This document shows, piece by piece, positions 25,036 through 33,356 of a stretch of 37,799 nt of DNA. Origin of the DNA: Thermoplasmatota archaeon (GTDB lineage: Archaea > Thermoplasmatota > Penumbrarchaeia > JANQNL01); contig JANQNL010000184.1 in the NCBI GenBank assembly GCA_028279585.1, positions 1 through 37,799 of the forward strand, read 5' to 3'. The notes beneath the pieces were generated by a model. It had not been told where the DNA came from. It saw only the letters and a list, made by a program, of their open reading frames with translations, and made no database searches. Positions within the stretch are counted from its first letter, which is position 1. Each line of letters starts with the position of its first letter. A program made the position numbers and the translations under genes.

Positions 25036-25728
25036 ATGAACGTTGGGAGGGTGTTGTATCCTAACTGTAGCGAGCTTGTCCTTTGGCTCGAGATCGACAA
25101 TGATGCTGACCTCCATACTGCTGTTCAGGATATTTTGGAGATTCTGGATGCTTCATTAGAGGTATCCTTCGATTGCCTCGCCACTGTAACAAGTGACAAT
25201 GAGAGAAACGATGAAGGTCTGCATGTCGAAGTCTACACTAATGAAGGAGTCGACATTCAAGACCTACAGCCGATAAAGGTAAAGGGATACGCCCCACCAT
25301 CAGTCGTCAGGTTCACCCCTAAGGGATTAGGACTAACCTTCCAGGATGTTGTTTTAAACCAGGCCAATATAGGGCGCGATGATTCTGATTTGAGAAAAGT
25401 CAGGAACGTCCAACTGAACGGCCAAGTTCCATCGGAACGCTTGGTACACCTCAAGATCGCGGGCTACGAGGTTGATCGAGAGGATGATGAACTGGATGAG
25501 GATGTGTACCTTTATACCAAGAGTTGGCAGGGCGAAAGAAACTTCGGTCTGTTGATTAGCGATTGTGAGTATTCAATGTTCCCTGTATTTGCAGAGCTTA
25601 TGAAGAGATTGCCATCGAGATATGGAGCTGAACTACACATCGAAGATGGTGGTAGGATGGATCCTTTTAATAACTGGGCGGAAGATAATTTCCCAGAGTA
25701 TGAAGAGATAAGGAGGCGAGGAAGTTGA
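25036..25728 (+). CDS. First member of the P-N-C-S paralog array
   Basis: 230 residues of an unrecognised family. The N-terminus reads VLYPNCSELVLWLEI, matching the LYPNCSE start of the neighbours, followed by a helix (DLHTAVQDILEILDASL). Near the C-terminus is the shared IEDGGRMDPFNNWAEDNFPEYEEI block (D-G-G, D-x-F-x-x-W). Strongly acidic, no signal peptide or membrane helix, so cytoplasmic. ATG 25036 is chosen because a TATA-like CTTAAGTA lies 27 bases upstream; a GTG at 25051 would give a start like the other members. It overlaps the next gene by four bases (TTGA), heading a coupled operon. Confidence 0.75.
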   Translation: MNVGRVLYPNCSELVLWLEIDNDADLHTAVQDILEILDASLEVSFDCLATVTSDNERNDEGLHVEVYTNEGVDIQDLQPIKVKGYAPPSVVRFTPKGLGLTFQDVVLNQANIGRDDSDLRKVRNVQLNGQVPSERLVHLKIAGYEVDREDDELDEDVYLYTKSWQGERNFGLLISDCEYSMFPVFAELMKRLPSRYGAELHIEDGGRMDPFNNWAEDNFPEYEEIRRRGS

Positions 25729-26390
25729 TCCTATACCCCAATTGCTCCGAGATAGTCACGAACCTCAAGGTCACCTCCGACCAGGAGCTCCGCGAAGCCG
25801 TCCAAGACCTCATGGATGCCCTAGGCAAACCCCTCTACTACAGCATAGCCTGCAACTACCTTGAGGTCGAGCACCTGGGCCCATCCGTTTTGATCAAGCT
25901 CCTTGGGGACAGGGAAACCGACGAGACCATCATCCCCATCGACACGGAAGCATACTCCACAATGGGAAGGGAGATCGTTGTCTTCATCGAACCAGACCAC
26001 CTCTTCTTGGGTGAGGGAAAGTTCGAGACGAACATCTGGGATGGAACCTTCGATGCTTATCTTGTACGAAGCGACAGACCGGATGATTGGTTCACAGACG
26101 AGAGGCTGAAAGGATATCCCAAGCTGGAGAATGTCAGGTTCAAGAAGATGGGGGAAGGCTACATCGGTAACGCCCAGCTTGACCACGGGAGATTCTCTGG
26201 CCTCAACTTCAAAGAGGATGACGATGGAGTTGGCAACCTTTGGCTGGAGTTCGATGACATCGAGCTTGAAGACGTCCAAGCTGTTGCCAAGATCATCTTA
26301 CATCTCAAGGATAGGTTGAACTTCAGCTCCGGGACCACGGACAGGTTCGATGAGTGGTTCGAACAGATGAAGAAGGAGGGATTGGAGTGA
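25725..26390 (+). CDS. P-N-C-S paralog, single-domain
   Basis: 221 residues starting MILYPNCSEIVTNLKV. The start is TTG 25725, overlapping the previous stop, with GGAGGCGAGG just upstream. It keeps the N-terminal helix (ELREAVQDLMDALG), the central FIEPDHLFLGEGKFETNIWD block shared with the right-hand copies and a degraded C-terminal block (TTDRFDEWFEQM). Acidic and soluble. Function unknown; the single conserved Cys next to Pro-Asn is the most striking invariant residue. Translationally coupled to both neighbours. Confidence 0.75.
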   Translation: MILYPNCSEIVTNLKVTSDQELREAVQDLMDALGKPLYYSIACNYLEVEHLGPSVLIKLLGDRETDETIIPIDTEAYSTMGREIVVFIEPDHLFLGEGKFETNIWDGTFDAYLVRSDRPDDWFTDERLKGYPKLENVRFKKMGEGYIGNAQLDHGRFSGLNFKEDDDGVGNLWLEFDDIELEDVQAVAKIILHLKDRLNFSSGTTDRFDEWFEQMKKEGLE

Positions 26391-27592
26391 TGCTGTATCC
26401 GAACTGCTCGGAGCTCGTCTGTGGGATGAAGGCTCGGACGACCGAGGAGCTGCAGCGGTCGGTAGAGGACATTCTAGAGGTTACTGGTGACCTGTTGTTC
26501 TTCTATTACAAGGGGAACATCTACATCGAAGAGCGAGAGGGACAAGGGCCCCTTGTCCATCTCTATGGAGAGGACGAGTCAACCTATGAGGGGTACCAGA
26601 CCCAGATAGCTGCGGATGTCTCTCCAGAAGACCTTATACTCGTCGAAAAGGACGACGGGAATGGTGGCAAGGTCCTTAGACCATACATCAAGGATGAATG
26701 CAATTTCAATGAGGTCCGAGTGCTATCGGTCGAGAGCAGACCGGGTGTGGAGACAGCGGTGGACGTTGTCAAGGCACACAAGGATGCGACCGTCAAGTGG
26801 TATGACCAGGAGTTGAACATTCGATTTAAGCTGAAGGAATGGGGGAAGCTCCGGTACTACAGGAAGGAGATGGGTGACCTGTTCGAGGGGGGCTTTGTCG
26901 GGATCTCCGAGGACCATGTAGATGAGAGTGGATACCCCAAGCTGAAGAAGCTTCTCACCGAGTCCAAGGATGACAATCAAGCAAAGATAGACACCTACGA
27001 TGGGGGCAGCTGGGGTGACTTCTTCATGTGGGCAGTTCACAACTTCCCAGCGTTCTACTTCAATGAGGAGAGATACGGACAGAAAGTGGTCTGGGAGGAT
27101 GTGGACTTCTTCTTCATCAGACTTGATGAGGAAGCAAAGCTTGACAAGGTCCTATCTGTCCTGGACGATTCGGGATTCGGATTGTATCACTGGAAGTACG
27201 ACCACGATTATACGATATACAGATACCATCGGCTCAAGGCCCCACTGGAACTCGAGATCGACAAGGTTGGTAATGTATGGGTCAAGCTCGAGGACAAGTC
27301 CGAACGGATCAGCGATATCGAGATTCTACCCTTTGCTGATGTGTCCGTGAGCGAGGAGGATTTCATCCATCAGGAGATCATCGACTTCGAGGACGTCAGG
27401 ATCAATGGATACCTGGACATGGCCTCGGACCATATGGTCATATTCTTCCTGAACGTCATGTTTAGAAGTGAGATCAATGGGCGGATATCTCCAGGGAAGG
27501 AGAGGCTGTTCGGTTCCATACATCATATTGCCAACTGGAAGATGGAACTGCGCCAAGAGGTCGGGAAGAGATTGAGGAAGATAGACCTATGA
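26390..27592 (+). CDS. P-N-C-S paralog, two-domain form
   Basis: 400 residues. Residues 1 to about 225 match the single-domain paralogs (MLYPNCSELVCGMKA, helix ELQRSVEDILEVTG, central YIKDECNF region, and TYDGGSWGDFFMWAVHNFP). Residues about 230-400 form a second domain (VVWEDVDFFFIRLDEEAKLDKVL to the C-terminus) that is also found, diverged, in the gene at 35074. ATG 26390 shares its A with the previous TGA. It overlaps the start of the decayed copy that follows by one base. Unrecognised family. Confidence 0.75.
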   Translation: MLYPNCSELVCGMKARTTEELQRSVEDILEVTGDLLFFYYKGNIYIEEREGQGPLVHLYGEDESTYEGYQTQIAADVSPEDLILVEKDDGNGGKVLRPYIKDECNFNEVRVLSVESRPGVETAVDVVKAHKDATVKWYDQELNIRFKLKEWGKLRYYRKEMGDLFEGGFVGISEDHVDESGYPKLKKLLTESKDDNQAKIDTYDGGSWGDFFMWAVHNFPAFYFNEERYGQKVVWEDVDFFFIRLDEEAKLDKVLSVLDDSGFGLYHWKYDHDYTIYRYHRLKAPLELEIDKVGNVWVKLEDKSERISDIEILPFADVSVSEEDFIHQEIIDFEDVRINGYLDMASDHMVIFFLNVMFRSEINGRISPGKERLFGSIHHIANWKMELRQEVGKRLRKIDL

Positions 27593-28033
27593 TGCTTCAC
27601 CCGAACTGCTCAAAGATCGTCGAACAGATCGAGGTCCACTCAGCGAGGAAGGCCTATCCGCTGTTGCTGATATTGTCGAAGTCCTGGAGCAAAAGCTCGT
27701 CTGGACAGAGAAGGACTGCTATATCATCAAGGATGAACGGATGGTAGCAAGGCCTTCGAGCTCTACGGATTCGAGGACAATAGCTTTGATTGGATCAACG
27801 CTAATCGAAAGAAGTTGAACATCCAGTGCAAAGAGTTCTGGATGGAGATCGAAGCATACCATCTCGTCAGAGAGGATTACAAGATCTTTGTAAATATCTG
27901 GAACGACAAGTCCACAGTGAGCTATAGCCACGCTGTATTCGTTATGGCTGATGGAACAGAGCGCCATATCATTACGCCCGGCCGAGGAGCGGGCTGGTTC
28001 GAAAGAAGGGACTTGGCACATATTCGAACTTAA
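27592..28033 (+). pseudogene. Decayed N-terminal half of a P-N-C-S paralog
   Basis: The start MLHPNCSKIVEQIEV is intact, but the family sequence continues in other frames: VADIVEVLEQKLVWTEKDCY after one frameshift near 27650-27665, then KAFELYGFEDNSFDWINANR and FWMEIEAYHLVREDYKIFVN after another near 27745. These match, in order, residues 1 to about 115 of the gene at 34355. The similarity stops near 27930 and nothing of the C-terminal half is present before the signalling block. Its missing half has a counterpart at 34112-34371. Confidence 0.75.
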
Positions 28034-28204
28034 GGCGGACGAATTTTACTGGTAAAAAGTGCAGGGTGAGGGATTTGAGAGAAATCTGAACTTACTTGAA
28101 ATAATATTAATAGCAAAAATGAGTGCATACCTCTCAGAAATATAGGGTCATCTAATACTAAATATCTGGTGTGCGTTTTTCCTGTTCTAATTCTTTTCAA
28201 GATT

Positions 28205-28573
28205 TCAGCCTGATGAGGCTATCACTTCTTCGATTGAATAGATCAAAGAATCAAATTCGAATGGTTTTGGAATAAATAATTTGGCACCCGTCGCTAATGA
28301 TTCCCTCTTTATCGAATCGTCCGCGCTAACAAAAACAATTACGAGATCCGGACATAATCTAAGTAATTCGTTCGTTGCATCCAGTCCGTTCATTACCGGC
28401 ATTCTATAATCCATCAAGACAGCATCTACCTGGCAGTTCATCTCTTTCATCATTGAGATGCTTTCTTCTCCGTCGAATGCGTCCCCGAGAACTTCATGTC
28501 CACGTCGCTCGAGATGCCTGCGATAAAGAACATGAAGGATTTTCTCATCGTCTACAATGAAGAACTTAATTAT
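28205..28573 (-). CDS. Response regulator receiver domain, non-canonical start
   Basis: About 122 residues forming a single receiver domain. Acidic pocket DD in FFIVDDEKIL, phosphoacceptor Asp in VLMDYRMPVMNG, the conserved Ser in IVFVSADDS and the switch Lys in LFIPKPFE. No output domain. An internal ATG at 28453 would remove the acidic pocket. The domain extends upstream in frame to 28573, where the only codons available before an in-frame stop are ATA and ATT; they overlap the stop of the kinase gene, so translation is probably coupled and starts at a rare codon. It likely receives phosphate from that PAS kinase. Confidence 0.75.
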   Translation of the reverse strand: MIKFFIVDDEKILHVLYRRHLERRGHEVLGDAFDGEESISMMKEMNCQVDAVLMDYRMPVMNGLDATNELLRLCPDLVIVFVSADDSIKRESLATGAKLFIPKPFEFDSLIYSIEEVIASSG

Positions 28574-29606
28574 TAAGAACCCCCCGAGGTATCAACAATA
28601 TGAAATTACTCCCTTGAGTATAATTCCCCTTTACTCTATCTTCCACCCATACTTTGCCGTCATATGTTCTTATGATGCCATTAACTATTGCCAAACCTAG
28701 TCCGGTTCCATATTCATTGGTTTCTCCGCGTTGAAAACGTTTGAAGATTCTTTTCTTCATTGGATCTGAAATACCTGAACCATTATCCTTGAATTCGAAT
28801 CTCCAGAATTTCTTGTCTTCCGTTAATGAATGCTCGATGTTGATCTTCACTTTTTCGTTTCTATTATATTTTATAGCATTTGTCAATATGTTCATAAAAA
28901 TATCCATCAGAAGGTTATTGGCTCGAATGCAAATCTCCGAAGCGGAAATCGAATGAGAAACCTCGATTCGCCTATCACTATTTGAGGATTGTACAGACTG
29001 GATCGCAGATGACAGAATGTCAAAGGGATCAATATTTTCAAGTTCAATTGAATTTTCATTCAGATATGCCAGTTTTTTCACATTGCTGATGGTATTGGAT
29101 ATTCTCCAGGAAAGATCCAATGCAAGATGAACATCTTCACCTTTTTCTTTCGAAAAAGCGGGGCTCTTGATTATGAATTCCAACAACGAAATCACAGCTG
29201 CATTCTGGTTCGTTATATCATGGTTAATGATGTCCAGATAAAATTCTGCTCTGTCCCTCTCTTCTTTAATCGTCTCTTCTGCTTCTTTGCGGTCGGTGAT
29301 ATCCCTCATAGAGGCCAGATAGGCGGTTTCATTCTCCCAATCGATATCCACTACCCGCATTTCAGCAACGATTGGCCTGCCACTTGAATGAATCACACTT
29401 ATTTCCGATGTTTCCCCGGAAACGAATGGAAACCCAAGCATCTCCCCGATAAGTTCTTCCGAATTTCTTCCGAAAAGCTTCTCACTAGCGGGATTTGCAA
29501 ATTTAACTATCCCGTTTCGGTCCAAAATTACAATTCCATCTGCATTCTTTTCTATGATCCTGTGCAAACCCGACTCTCCGGGTATTTCACTATTCTTCTT
29601 TTGCAT
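28566..29606 (-). CDS. PAS-domain sensor histidine kinase
   Basis: 346 residues, no membrane helix, so cytoplasmic. PAS domain at about 15-110 (IIEKNADGIVILDRNGIVKFAN to ASMRDITDRKEAEE). The phosphoacceptor His lies in DIINHDITNQNAAVI. The ATPase domain has an N box (FMNILTNAIKYN), a G1 box (FKDNGSGIS), an F box (IFKRFQRGE) and a G2 box (GTGLGLAIV). It autophosphorylates and should pass phosphate to the adjacent receiver. The gene follows the second KaiB-like gene by 12 bases. Confidence 0.92.
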   Translation of the reverse strand: MQKKNSEIPGESGLHRIIEKNADGIVILDRNGIVKFANPASEKLFGRNSEELIGEMLGFPFVSGETSEISVIHSSGRPIVAEMRVVDIDWENETAYLASMRDITDRKEAEETIKEERDRAEFYLDIINHDITNQNAAVISLLEFIIKSPAFSKEKGEDVHLALDLSWRISNTISNVKKLAYLNENSIELENIDPFDILSSAIQSVQSSNSDRRIEVSHSISASEICIRANNLLMDIFMNILTNAIKYNRNEKVKINIEHSLTEDKKFWRFEFKDNGSGISDPMKKRIFKRFQRGETNEYGTGLGLAIVNGIIRTYDGKVWVEDRVKGNYTQGSNFILLIPRGVLNN

Positions 29607-29618
29607 AGGCTTTTCTCC

Positions 29619-29897
29619 CTAATTCTTGATCAATAGATCCAATCCTATAAGCGCACTGGATTCATCAGACAGATTGCCGATAATACGCCTAACCGGTTCG
29701 GGGAGTTCTTTGATGATAGTGGGTGTTGCAAGGATTTTCTCATCTTCTGCTAATTCCGGCGTTTCCAGAACGTTTATTATTTCAAGTTCACACTCCCCGT
29801 CGATTTGCTCTTCACAGACCTTCTTCAACGAATCTATCGTGGTTATGGCTTTCGGACTTAATCCTGCGATGTAAATCCTTAGAGTGTACTTTTCCAT
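29619..29897 (-). CDS. kaiB: KaiB-like protein (second of two)
   Basis: 92 residues with a nearly full KaiB pattern: TLRIYIAGLSPKAITTIDSL, then LEIINVLETPELAEDEKILATP and the cis-Pro region KELPEPVRRIIGNLSD, ending ALIGLDLL. KaiB is a thioredoxin-like, fold-switching protein that binds KaiC in the cyanobacterial clock. No KaiC is present in the window, so a different partner is likely. ATG 29897 is preferred over GTG 29915 because GGAGTGAG lies four bases upstream. Closer to typical KaiB than its neighbour. Confidence 0.85.
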   Translation of the reverse strand: MEKYTLRIYIAGLSPKAITTIDSLKKVCEEQIDGECELEIINVLETPELAEDEKILATPTIIKELPEPVRRIIGNLSDESSALIGLDLLIKN

Positions 29898-29917
29898 CCA
29901 TCTCACTCCGGTCACAA

Positions 29918-30184
29918 TTATGAAACTATTCCAAGGTTATTCAAAATTATTTCGTCACATGAAAGGTCTCCAATCACCTTTTTCATGGGTTTTGGGAATA
30001 TCCTTACCAACGTTGGCGTGACAAATATTTTGTCGGATCTGGCCATCTCCGGATGTTCCAGGACGTCTATGATCTCCATTTTGTAATCCTCACCGATCTT
30101 CTTTTCCAGGAGTATTTCCAATTGTTTGATCGTTTTGTCTGATTTATGTGAGGTCTTTACAACATACAATCTTATCTCATACAA
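29918..30184 (-). CDS. kaiB: KaiB-like protein (first of two)
   Basis: 88 residues. EIRLYVVKTSHKSDKTIKQL, MEIIDVLEHPEMARSDKIFVTP and RIFPKPMKKVIGDLSC follow the KaiB layout; the typical ATPTL is VTPTL and the end is shortened. The start is TTG 30184 with AGGATGTGA upstream. It diverges from the other copy mainly in the N-terminal helix, which suggests the two have different partners or form a hetero-oligomer. Both lie between a receiver and a histidine kinase. Confidence 0.8.
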   Translation of the reverse strand: MYEIRLYVVKTSHKSDKTIKQLEILLEKKIGEDYKMEIIDVLEHPEMARSDKIFVTPTLVRIFPKPMKKVIGDLSCDEIILNNLGIVS

Positions 30185-30206
30185 TGTTTCACATCCTAGA
30201 GGTTAG

Positions 30207-30581
30207 TTAACCGTTTTTCAAGATCGCATTCGTCACCTCTATTATTTGATCCATACCTATCGGTTTATGCAGCAATTCGAAATCCACTCCATCTTTTGCC
30301 ACTGATTTCAGTTGTTCAAGGAATTCTTTGTGAAACGCGGTGACGATGTATATCGGTACATCCTTGTCGATCTTTCGGATTGCCCTTAGAGTGTCTACTC
30401 CGTTGATTCCCGGCATCTTAAGATCGAGATAGATAAGGTCGTAGTGTGCTTCGTTATTCATCTCCAATCCTTTTTCACCTCCATCTGCTAAATGTACTTC
30501 ATAATCCGTATCTTCCAATGCGAGTGCGAATGATTTTCTCACTGCTTCTTCGTCGTCGATTACTAATACGCGCTTGCTCAT
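30207..30581 (-). CDS. Response regulator receiver domain
   Basis: 124 residues, a lone receiver. Acidic pocket in VLVIDDEEAV, phosphoacceptor Asp in LIYLDLKMPGING, conserved Thr in IYIVTAFHK and switch Lys in LLHKPIGM. No DNA-binding or enzymatic output. ATG 30581 lies one base after the stop of the upstream kinase gene, so the two are coupled and are the natural partners. Confidence 0.92.
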   Translation of the reverse strand: MSKRVLVIDDEEAVRKSFALALEDTDYEVHLADGGEKGLEMNNEAHYDLIYLDLKMPGINGVDTLRAIRKIDKDVPIYIVTAFHKEFLEQLKSVAKDGVDFELLHKPIGMDQIIEVTNAILKNG

Positions 30582-30582
30582 T

Positions 30583-31770
30583 TCATCGGCCTCCTTGTTT
30601 TGTAACAGGTAACATTATCTTGAAAGTCACACCTTTGTCGGTACTGTTCTCGCATAAGATCTTGCCTCCATGGTCTTCTATGATTTTTTGAGACAAGGAA
30701 AGACCCAATCCCGTGCCCTTGCCCGGGGGCTTTGTCGTGAAGAATGGATCGAATATATGTGGAAGGACATCCGAAGGAATTCCCGGCCCGTTATCCGTGA
30801 TATCTGTGCACACATACTCGTCCCTTAAGTCAACAACGATGATTATCTCTCTTTTTTTAGACTTCTCCTGTGCGTCCAATGCATTGACAATGATGTTTAA
30901 AAGCATCTGCTGAATCTCGTTGATGTTCATCTTGATCTCGGGAATGCCTTCTGCAGGGACGATGTTGACATCCACATTTTCTTTTTCTATGCGGTAAGAA
31001 AGGAGTTTGAGGACTCTGTCAATGACTTTCTCCAAGCTCTCGAATTCGTGATGTTCAGATCCCTCGGCGGATGAGTGTGAGAATGTAAGTAGATTGCTTA
31101 CAATATTGATACAGCGTTTTGTTTCATTATCGATATCTTGCAAGATAGGATATTTTCTGTCGTCCTTAGATGTATGTTTGATACAGTATTGTGTATAATT
31201 AAGAATCCCCATCATGGGATTGTTGAGTTCATGGGCTACTCCTGCAACAAGGGTACCTATGGCCCTCATCTTTTCGGATTGGGCCAGGGTCAAGGTCTGT
31301 TGTTGGAGATGTTTGTGGGCTTCGCTAAGTTCGAGATAAAGTTTTTCAATTTCTGTTAATTGACCGATCTTGGTTCTCTGGTCCTGGATAAATGTCTCCA
31401 TTGGTTCGAAGTAGGGGTCCGGCAGAAATGTAAAGGTTTCAACAAAAACCTCATTGTTCTGTTTCAATGATTCAAGATGAACCTTATCAAAGAACCTAGA
31501 CAGTTTCACAGAATCTGTTTCGGTTTTGTTTCCTTTTATTGCAAAATTAAGACACAGACCATATCTGTTCTCGCTTTTTTTGAGATATACACTGATACTT
31601 GTAACCTGCCCTGCCTCCCACACATCTCTGGTCAACTCCGAGGTAATGATACCTATCCTGGATGCGTGCATGTCATTGAATCCGAGATCTTGGGCCAATG
31701 TGAACAGTTTGTTCCTGGCCCTGTAAAAGGACTTTTCTGACGTAATCGATATCTCACCCAGTTCGATCAT
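30583..31770 (-). CDS. Histidine kinase with RsbT-like degenerate N-terminal domain
   Basis: 395 residues. Residues about 6-95 resemble the RsbT/anti-sigma ATPase fold ([35 protein letters not shown]) but the N-box Asn is replaced by Asp and no G box follows. After a coiled segment ([15 protein letters not shown]) comes the H box ([16 protein letters not shown]) and a complete ATPase domain: N box [14 protein letters not shown]1 [19 protein letters not shown] and G2 GTGLGLSLS. Cytoplasmic. ATG 31770 overlaps the previous stop (ATGA). It may join stressosome-type switching to phosphorelay. Confidence 0.88.
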   Translation of the reverse strand: MIELGEISITSEKSFYRARNKLFTLAQDLGFNDMHASRIGIITSELTRDVWEAGQVTSISVYLKKSENRYGLCLNFAIKGNKTETDSVKLSRFFDKVHLESLKQNNEVFVETFTFLPDPYFEPMETFIQDQRTKIGQLTEIEKLYLELSEAHKHLQQQTLTLAQSEKMRAIGTLVAGVAHELNNPMMGILNYTQYCIKHTSKDDRKYPILQDIDNETKRCINIVSNLLTFSHSSAEGSEHHEFESLEKVIDRVLKLLSYRIEKENVDVNIVPAEGIPEIKMNINEIQQMLLNIIVNALDAQEKSKKREIIIVVDLRDEYVCTDITDNGPGIPSDVLPHIFDPFFTTKPPGKGTGLGLSLSQKIIEDHGGKILCENSTDKGVTFKIMLPVTKQGGR

Positions 31771-32351
31771 TCCAAATACCTCGATGCGAAGCAAATAGCG
31801 TCGTCCTCTTCCTTTCCAAATCTACTGACAATATGGGATGCGATAGTTTCCACATCATCTGTTAATAGTTCCGAGTATTCCCCAAGTTCGAAATGTTCTT
31901 CTACGCCGTCACTGTACATTATGAATACGTCGCTGGGGCGAATCCTTGCAATCTCCTCTCTAGGAGTTGGCATATTATATCCTATTACTCCCGAGCGGGA
32001 TATGATCCTGGTATTGGTCGACACGAACGTCCTTGCCGTGATATTGCCGATTCCTACATATCTTATCTCTCCCGAATCCAGGTCCAGGTTGCACAATCCG
32101 GCAACCGCCCCTCTTGAGCCTTGTAGGTGTTTATGAAGGGATATCATCATATCCTCCGGGTCCATCTGGTAATTTTTGTAAAGGAATTCCTCGATTGCAG
32201 TAGCAAGTACAGCTGCGCTGGGCCCATGTCCGAGGACATCCACCACTCCGATGAAAATGTGATTTTTGAACTCCCTTGCCACACAGATGTCGCCGCATTC
32301 CGATCCGTTATGATACGGTCTCTTCCTTACACTATAAACCAGTCTTGCCAT
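31767..32351 (-). CDS. rsbX: RsbX/SpoIIE-type PP2C phosphatase
   Basis: About 194 residues. The metal-binding motifs of PPM phosphatases are present: FIGVVDVLGHGPSAAVLA, the middle RYVGIGNITAR, and IMYSDGVEEHF. Its small size, without extra domains, matches RsbX, which removes phosphate from RsbS and RsbR to reset the stressosome. It lies directly after the RsbT-like kinase gene (two bases from its stop; a GTG at 32363 is an alternative start) and overlaps the next kinase gene by four bases. Confidence 0.85.
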   Translation of the reverse strand: MARLVYSVRKRPYHNGSECGDICVAREFKNHIFIGVVDVLGHGPSAAVLATAIEEFLYKNYQMDPEDMMISLHKHLQGSRGAVAGLCNLDLDSGEIRYVGIGNITARTFVSTNTRIISRSGVIGYNMPTPREEIARIRPSDVFIMYSDGVEEHFELGEYSELLTDDVETIASHIVSRFGKEEDDAICFASRYLE

Positions 32352-32353
32352 CT

Positions 32354-32755
32354 TCAGGCCCACTTTCTTGTAATGATTTTCGTACCTTCTCCGACTTTCG
32401 ATTCTATTGTGAACTCATCCATCAGTCTTTTCACACTGGGGAGCCCAAGGCCCAGACTCTCGGTTGTGCTGAAATTTTCCTTCATAGCTTCACCAAGGTT
32501 TTTGATCCCGGGTCCGTTATCCTCAGCAATGATCTCTATTCCCGAATTTTTGTTTCTTTTGAGGATTCTTATGGATATCTGACCTTTCGTAGCGTACACC
32601 TTGATATTCCTGGCAAGTTCGGAGACCGCCGTTCCAATCATATGTTGTCGTGTTTCATTGAAACCAGCCTTTTTTGCCATTTCCATCGCCTCCTTAACAG
32701 CAAGAATGATATCGATCTCTTCTGAGATATTGATTGATCTCTTATTTGCGACCAT
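32354..32755 (-). CDS. rsbT: RsbT-like serine/threonine kinase
   Basis: 133 residues, one HATPase domain of the RsbT/SpoIIAB family. The N box is AVSELARNIKVYA, G1 is EDNGPGIKNL and the lid/G2 is TTESLGLGLPSVKRLMD; the C-terminus is GEGTKIITRKWA, very close to typical RsbT. In bacteria RsbT phosphorylates RsbS and RsbR under stress, leaves the complex and activates a phosphatase. No sigma factor exists in archaea, so the output must differ. It follows the STAS genes after a gap of 139 bases with no visible gene. Confidence 0.9.
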   Translation of the reverse strand: MVANKRSINISEEIDIILAVKEAMEMAKKAGFNETRQHMIGTAVSELARNIKVYATKGQISIRILKRNKNSGIEIIAEDNGPGIKNLGEAMKENFSTTESLGLGLPSVKRLMDEFTIESKVGEGTKIITRKWA

Positions 32756-32894
32756 TCTTTTTCCTCATTTTCATTTCAAGTTTTTATTATTCCCAGTATT
32801 TTAGGTCTCACTGTAGTGATCATTGCAATAGCTTTACTGTTGCATCAATCTCATTCTTCTCGTCTTACTCCAGTTCTTTGTAATTGAAAGAATT

Positions 32895-33305
32895 CTATCT
32901 CTCATCTTCCCAGTAGTCCTGCTCGATCTTCGACGATATCAGCTGTTCCAGTTCCAAAATACCTTCTTCTTGAGTGGTAGAGATCCGTATTCCTTGGAAC
33001 TCAAAATCAAGATCAAGAAGTGATACAACGACTCCCGCTTTCAATCCGGTAAGCACTGCTGTAGCACCCAGTAATGACGCCATCTTGAGAGTATCGGAAA
33101 TATTTTGAGCCATTACTGTGTCCATTATATTGATTCCCGAGACATCGATGACTAATCCTTTCACTTTGGTTTCTATAATCCGATCAAGAATGTTATCTTG
33201 AACTTGACGTAACTCTTTGTCAAGCAGTTCCTTGTGCAACGGAACAACCAAACAACCGCGTGAGATGTGCATAACGATTCTTGATGACTCAAATTCTTTT
33301 TCCAT
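32895..33305 (-). CDS. rsbS: RsbS-like STAS protein
   Basis: 136 residues, a lone STAS domain: IVMHISRGCLVVPLHKELLD, GLVIDVSGINIMDTVMAQNIS, LGATAVLTGLKAGVVVSLLD. In RsbS the phosphorylated residue is a Ser following the Asp of the I-x-D-S pattern; here it is Thr (I-M-D-T). The length and the absence of an N-terminal sensor fit RsbS. It would form the scaffold that holds the RsbT-like kinase. Confidence 0.85.
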   Translation of the reverse strand: MEKEFESSRIVMHISRGCLVVPLHKELLDKELRQVQDNILDRIIETKVKGLVIDVSGINIMDTVMAQNISDTLKMASLLGATAVLTGLKAGVVVSLLDLDFEFQGIRISTTQEEGILELEQLISSKIEQDYWEDER

Positions 33306-33356
33306 GATATCTTCTCTTTAAAGACCGGTTCAGATGCTTCTTCTAATTCGTTCTCC

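Noticed and set aside
29918..30184. KaiB-like proteins read as ordinary thioredoxins
   Set aside because: No C-x-x-C motif; the A/V-T-P-T and P-x-P-x-R/K-R/K-I/V-I-G blocks are those of KaiB.
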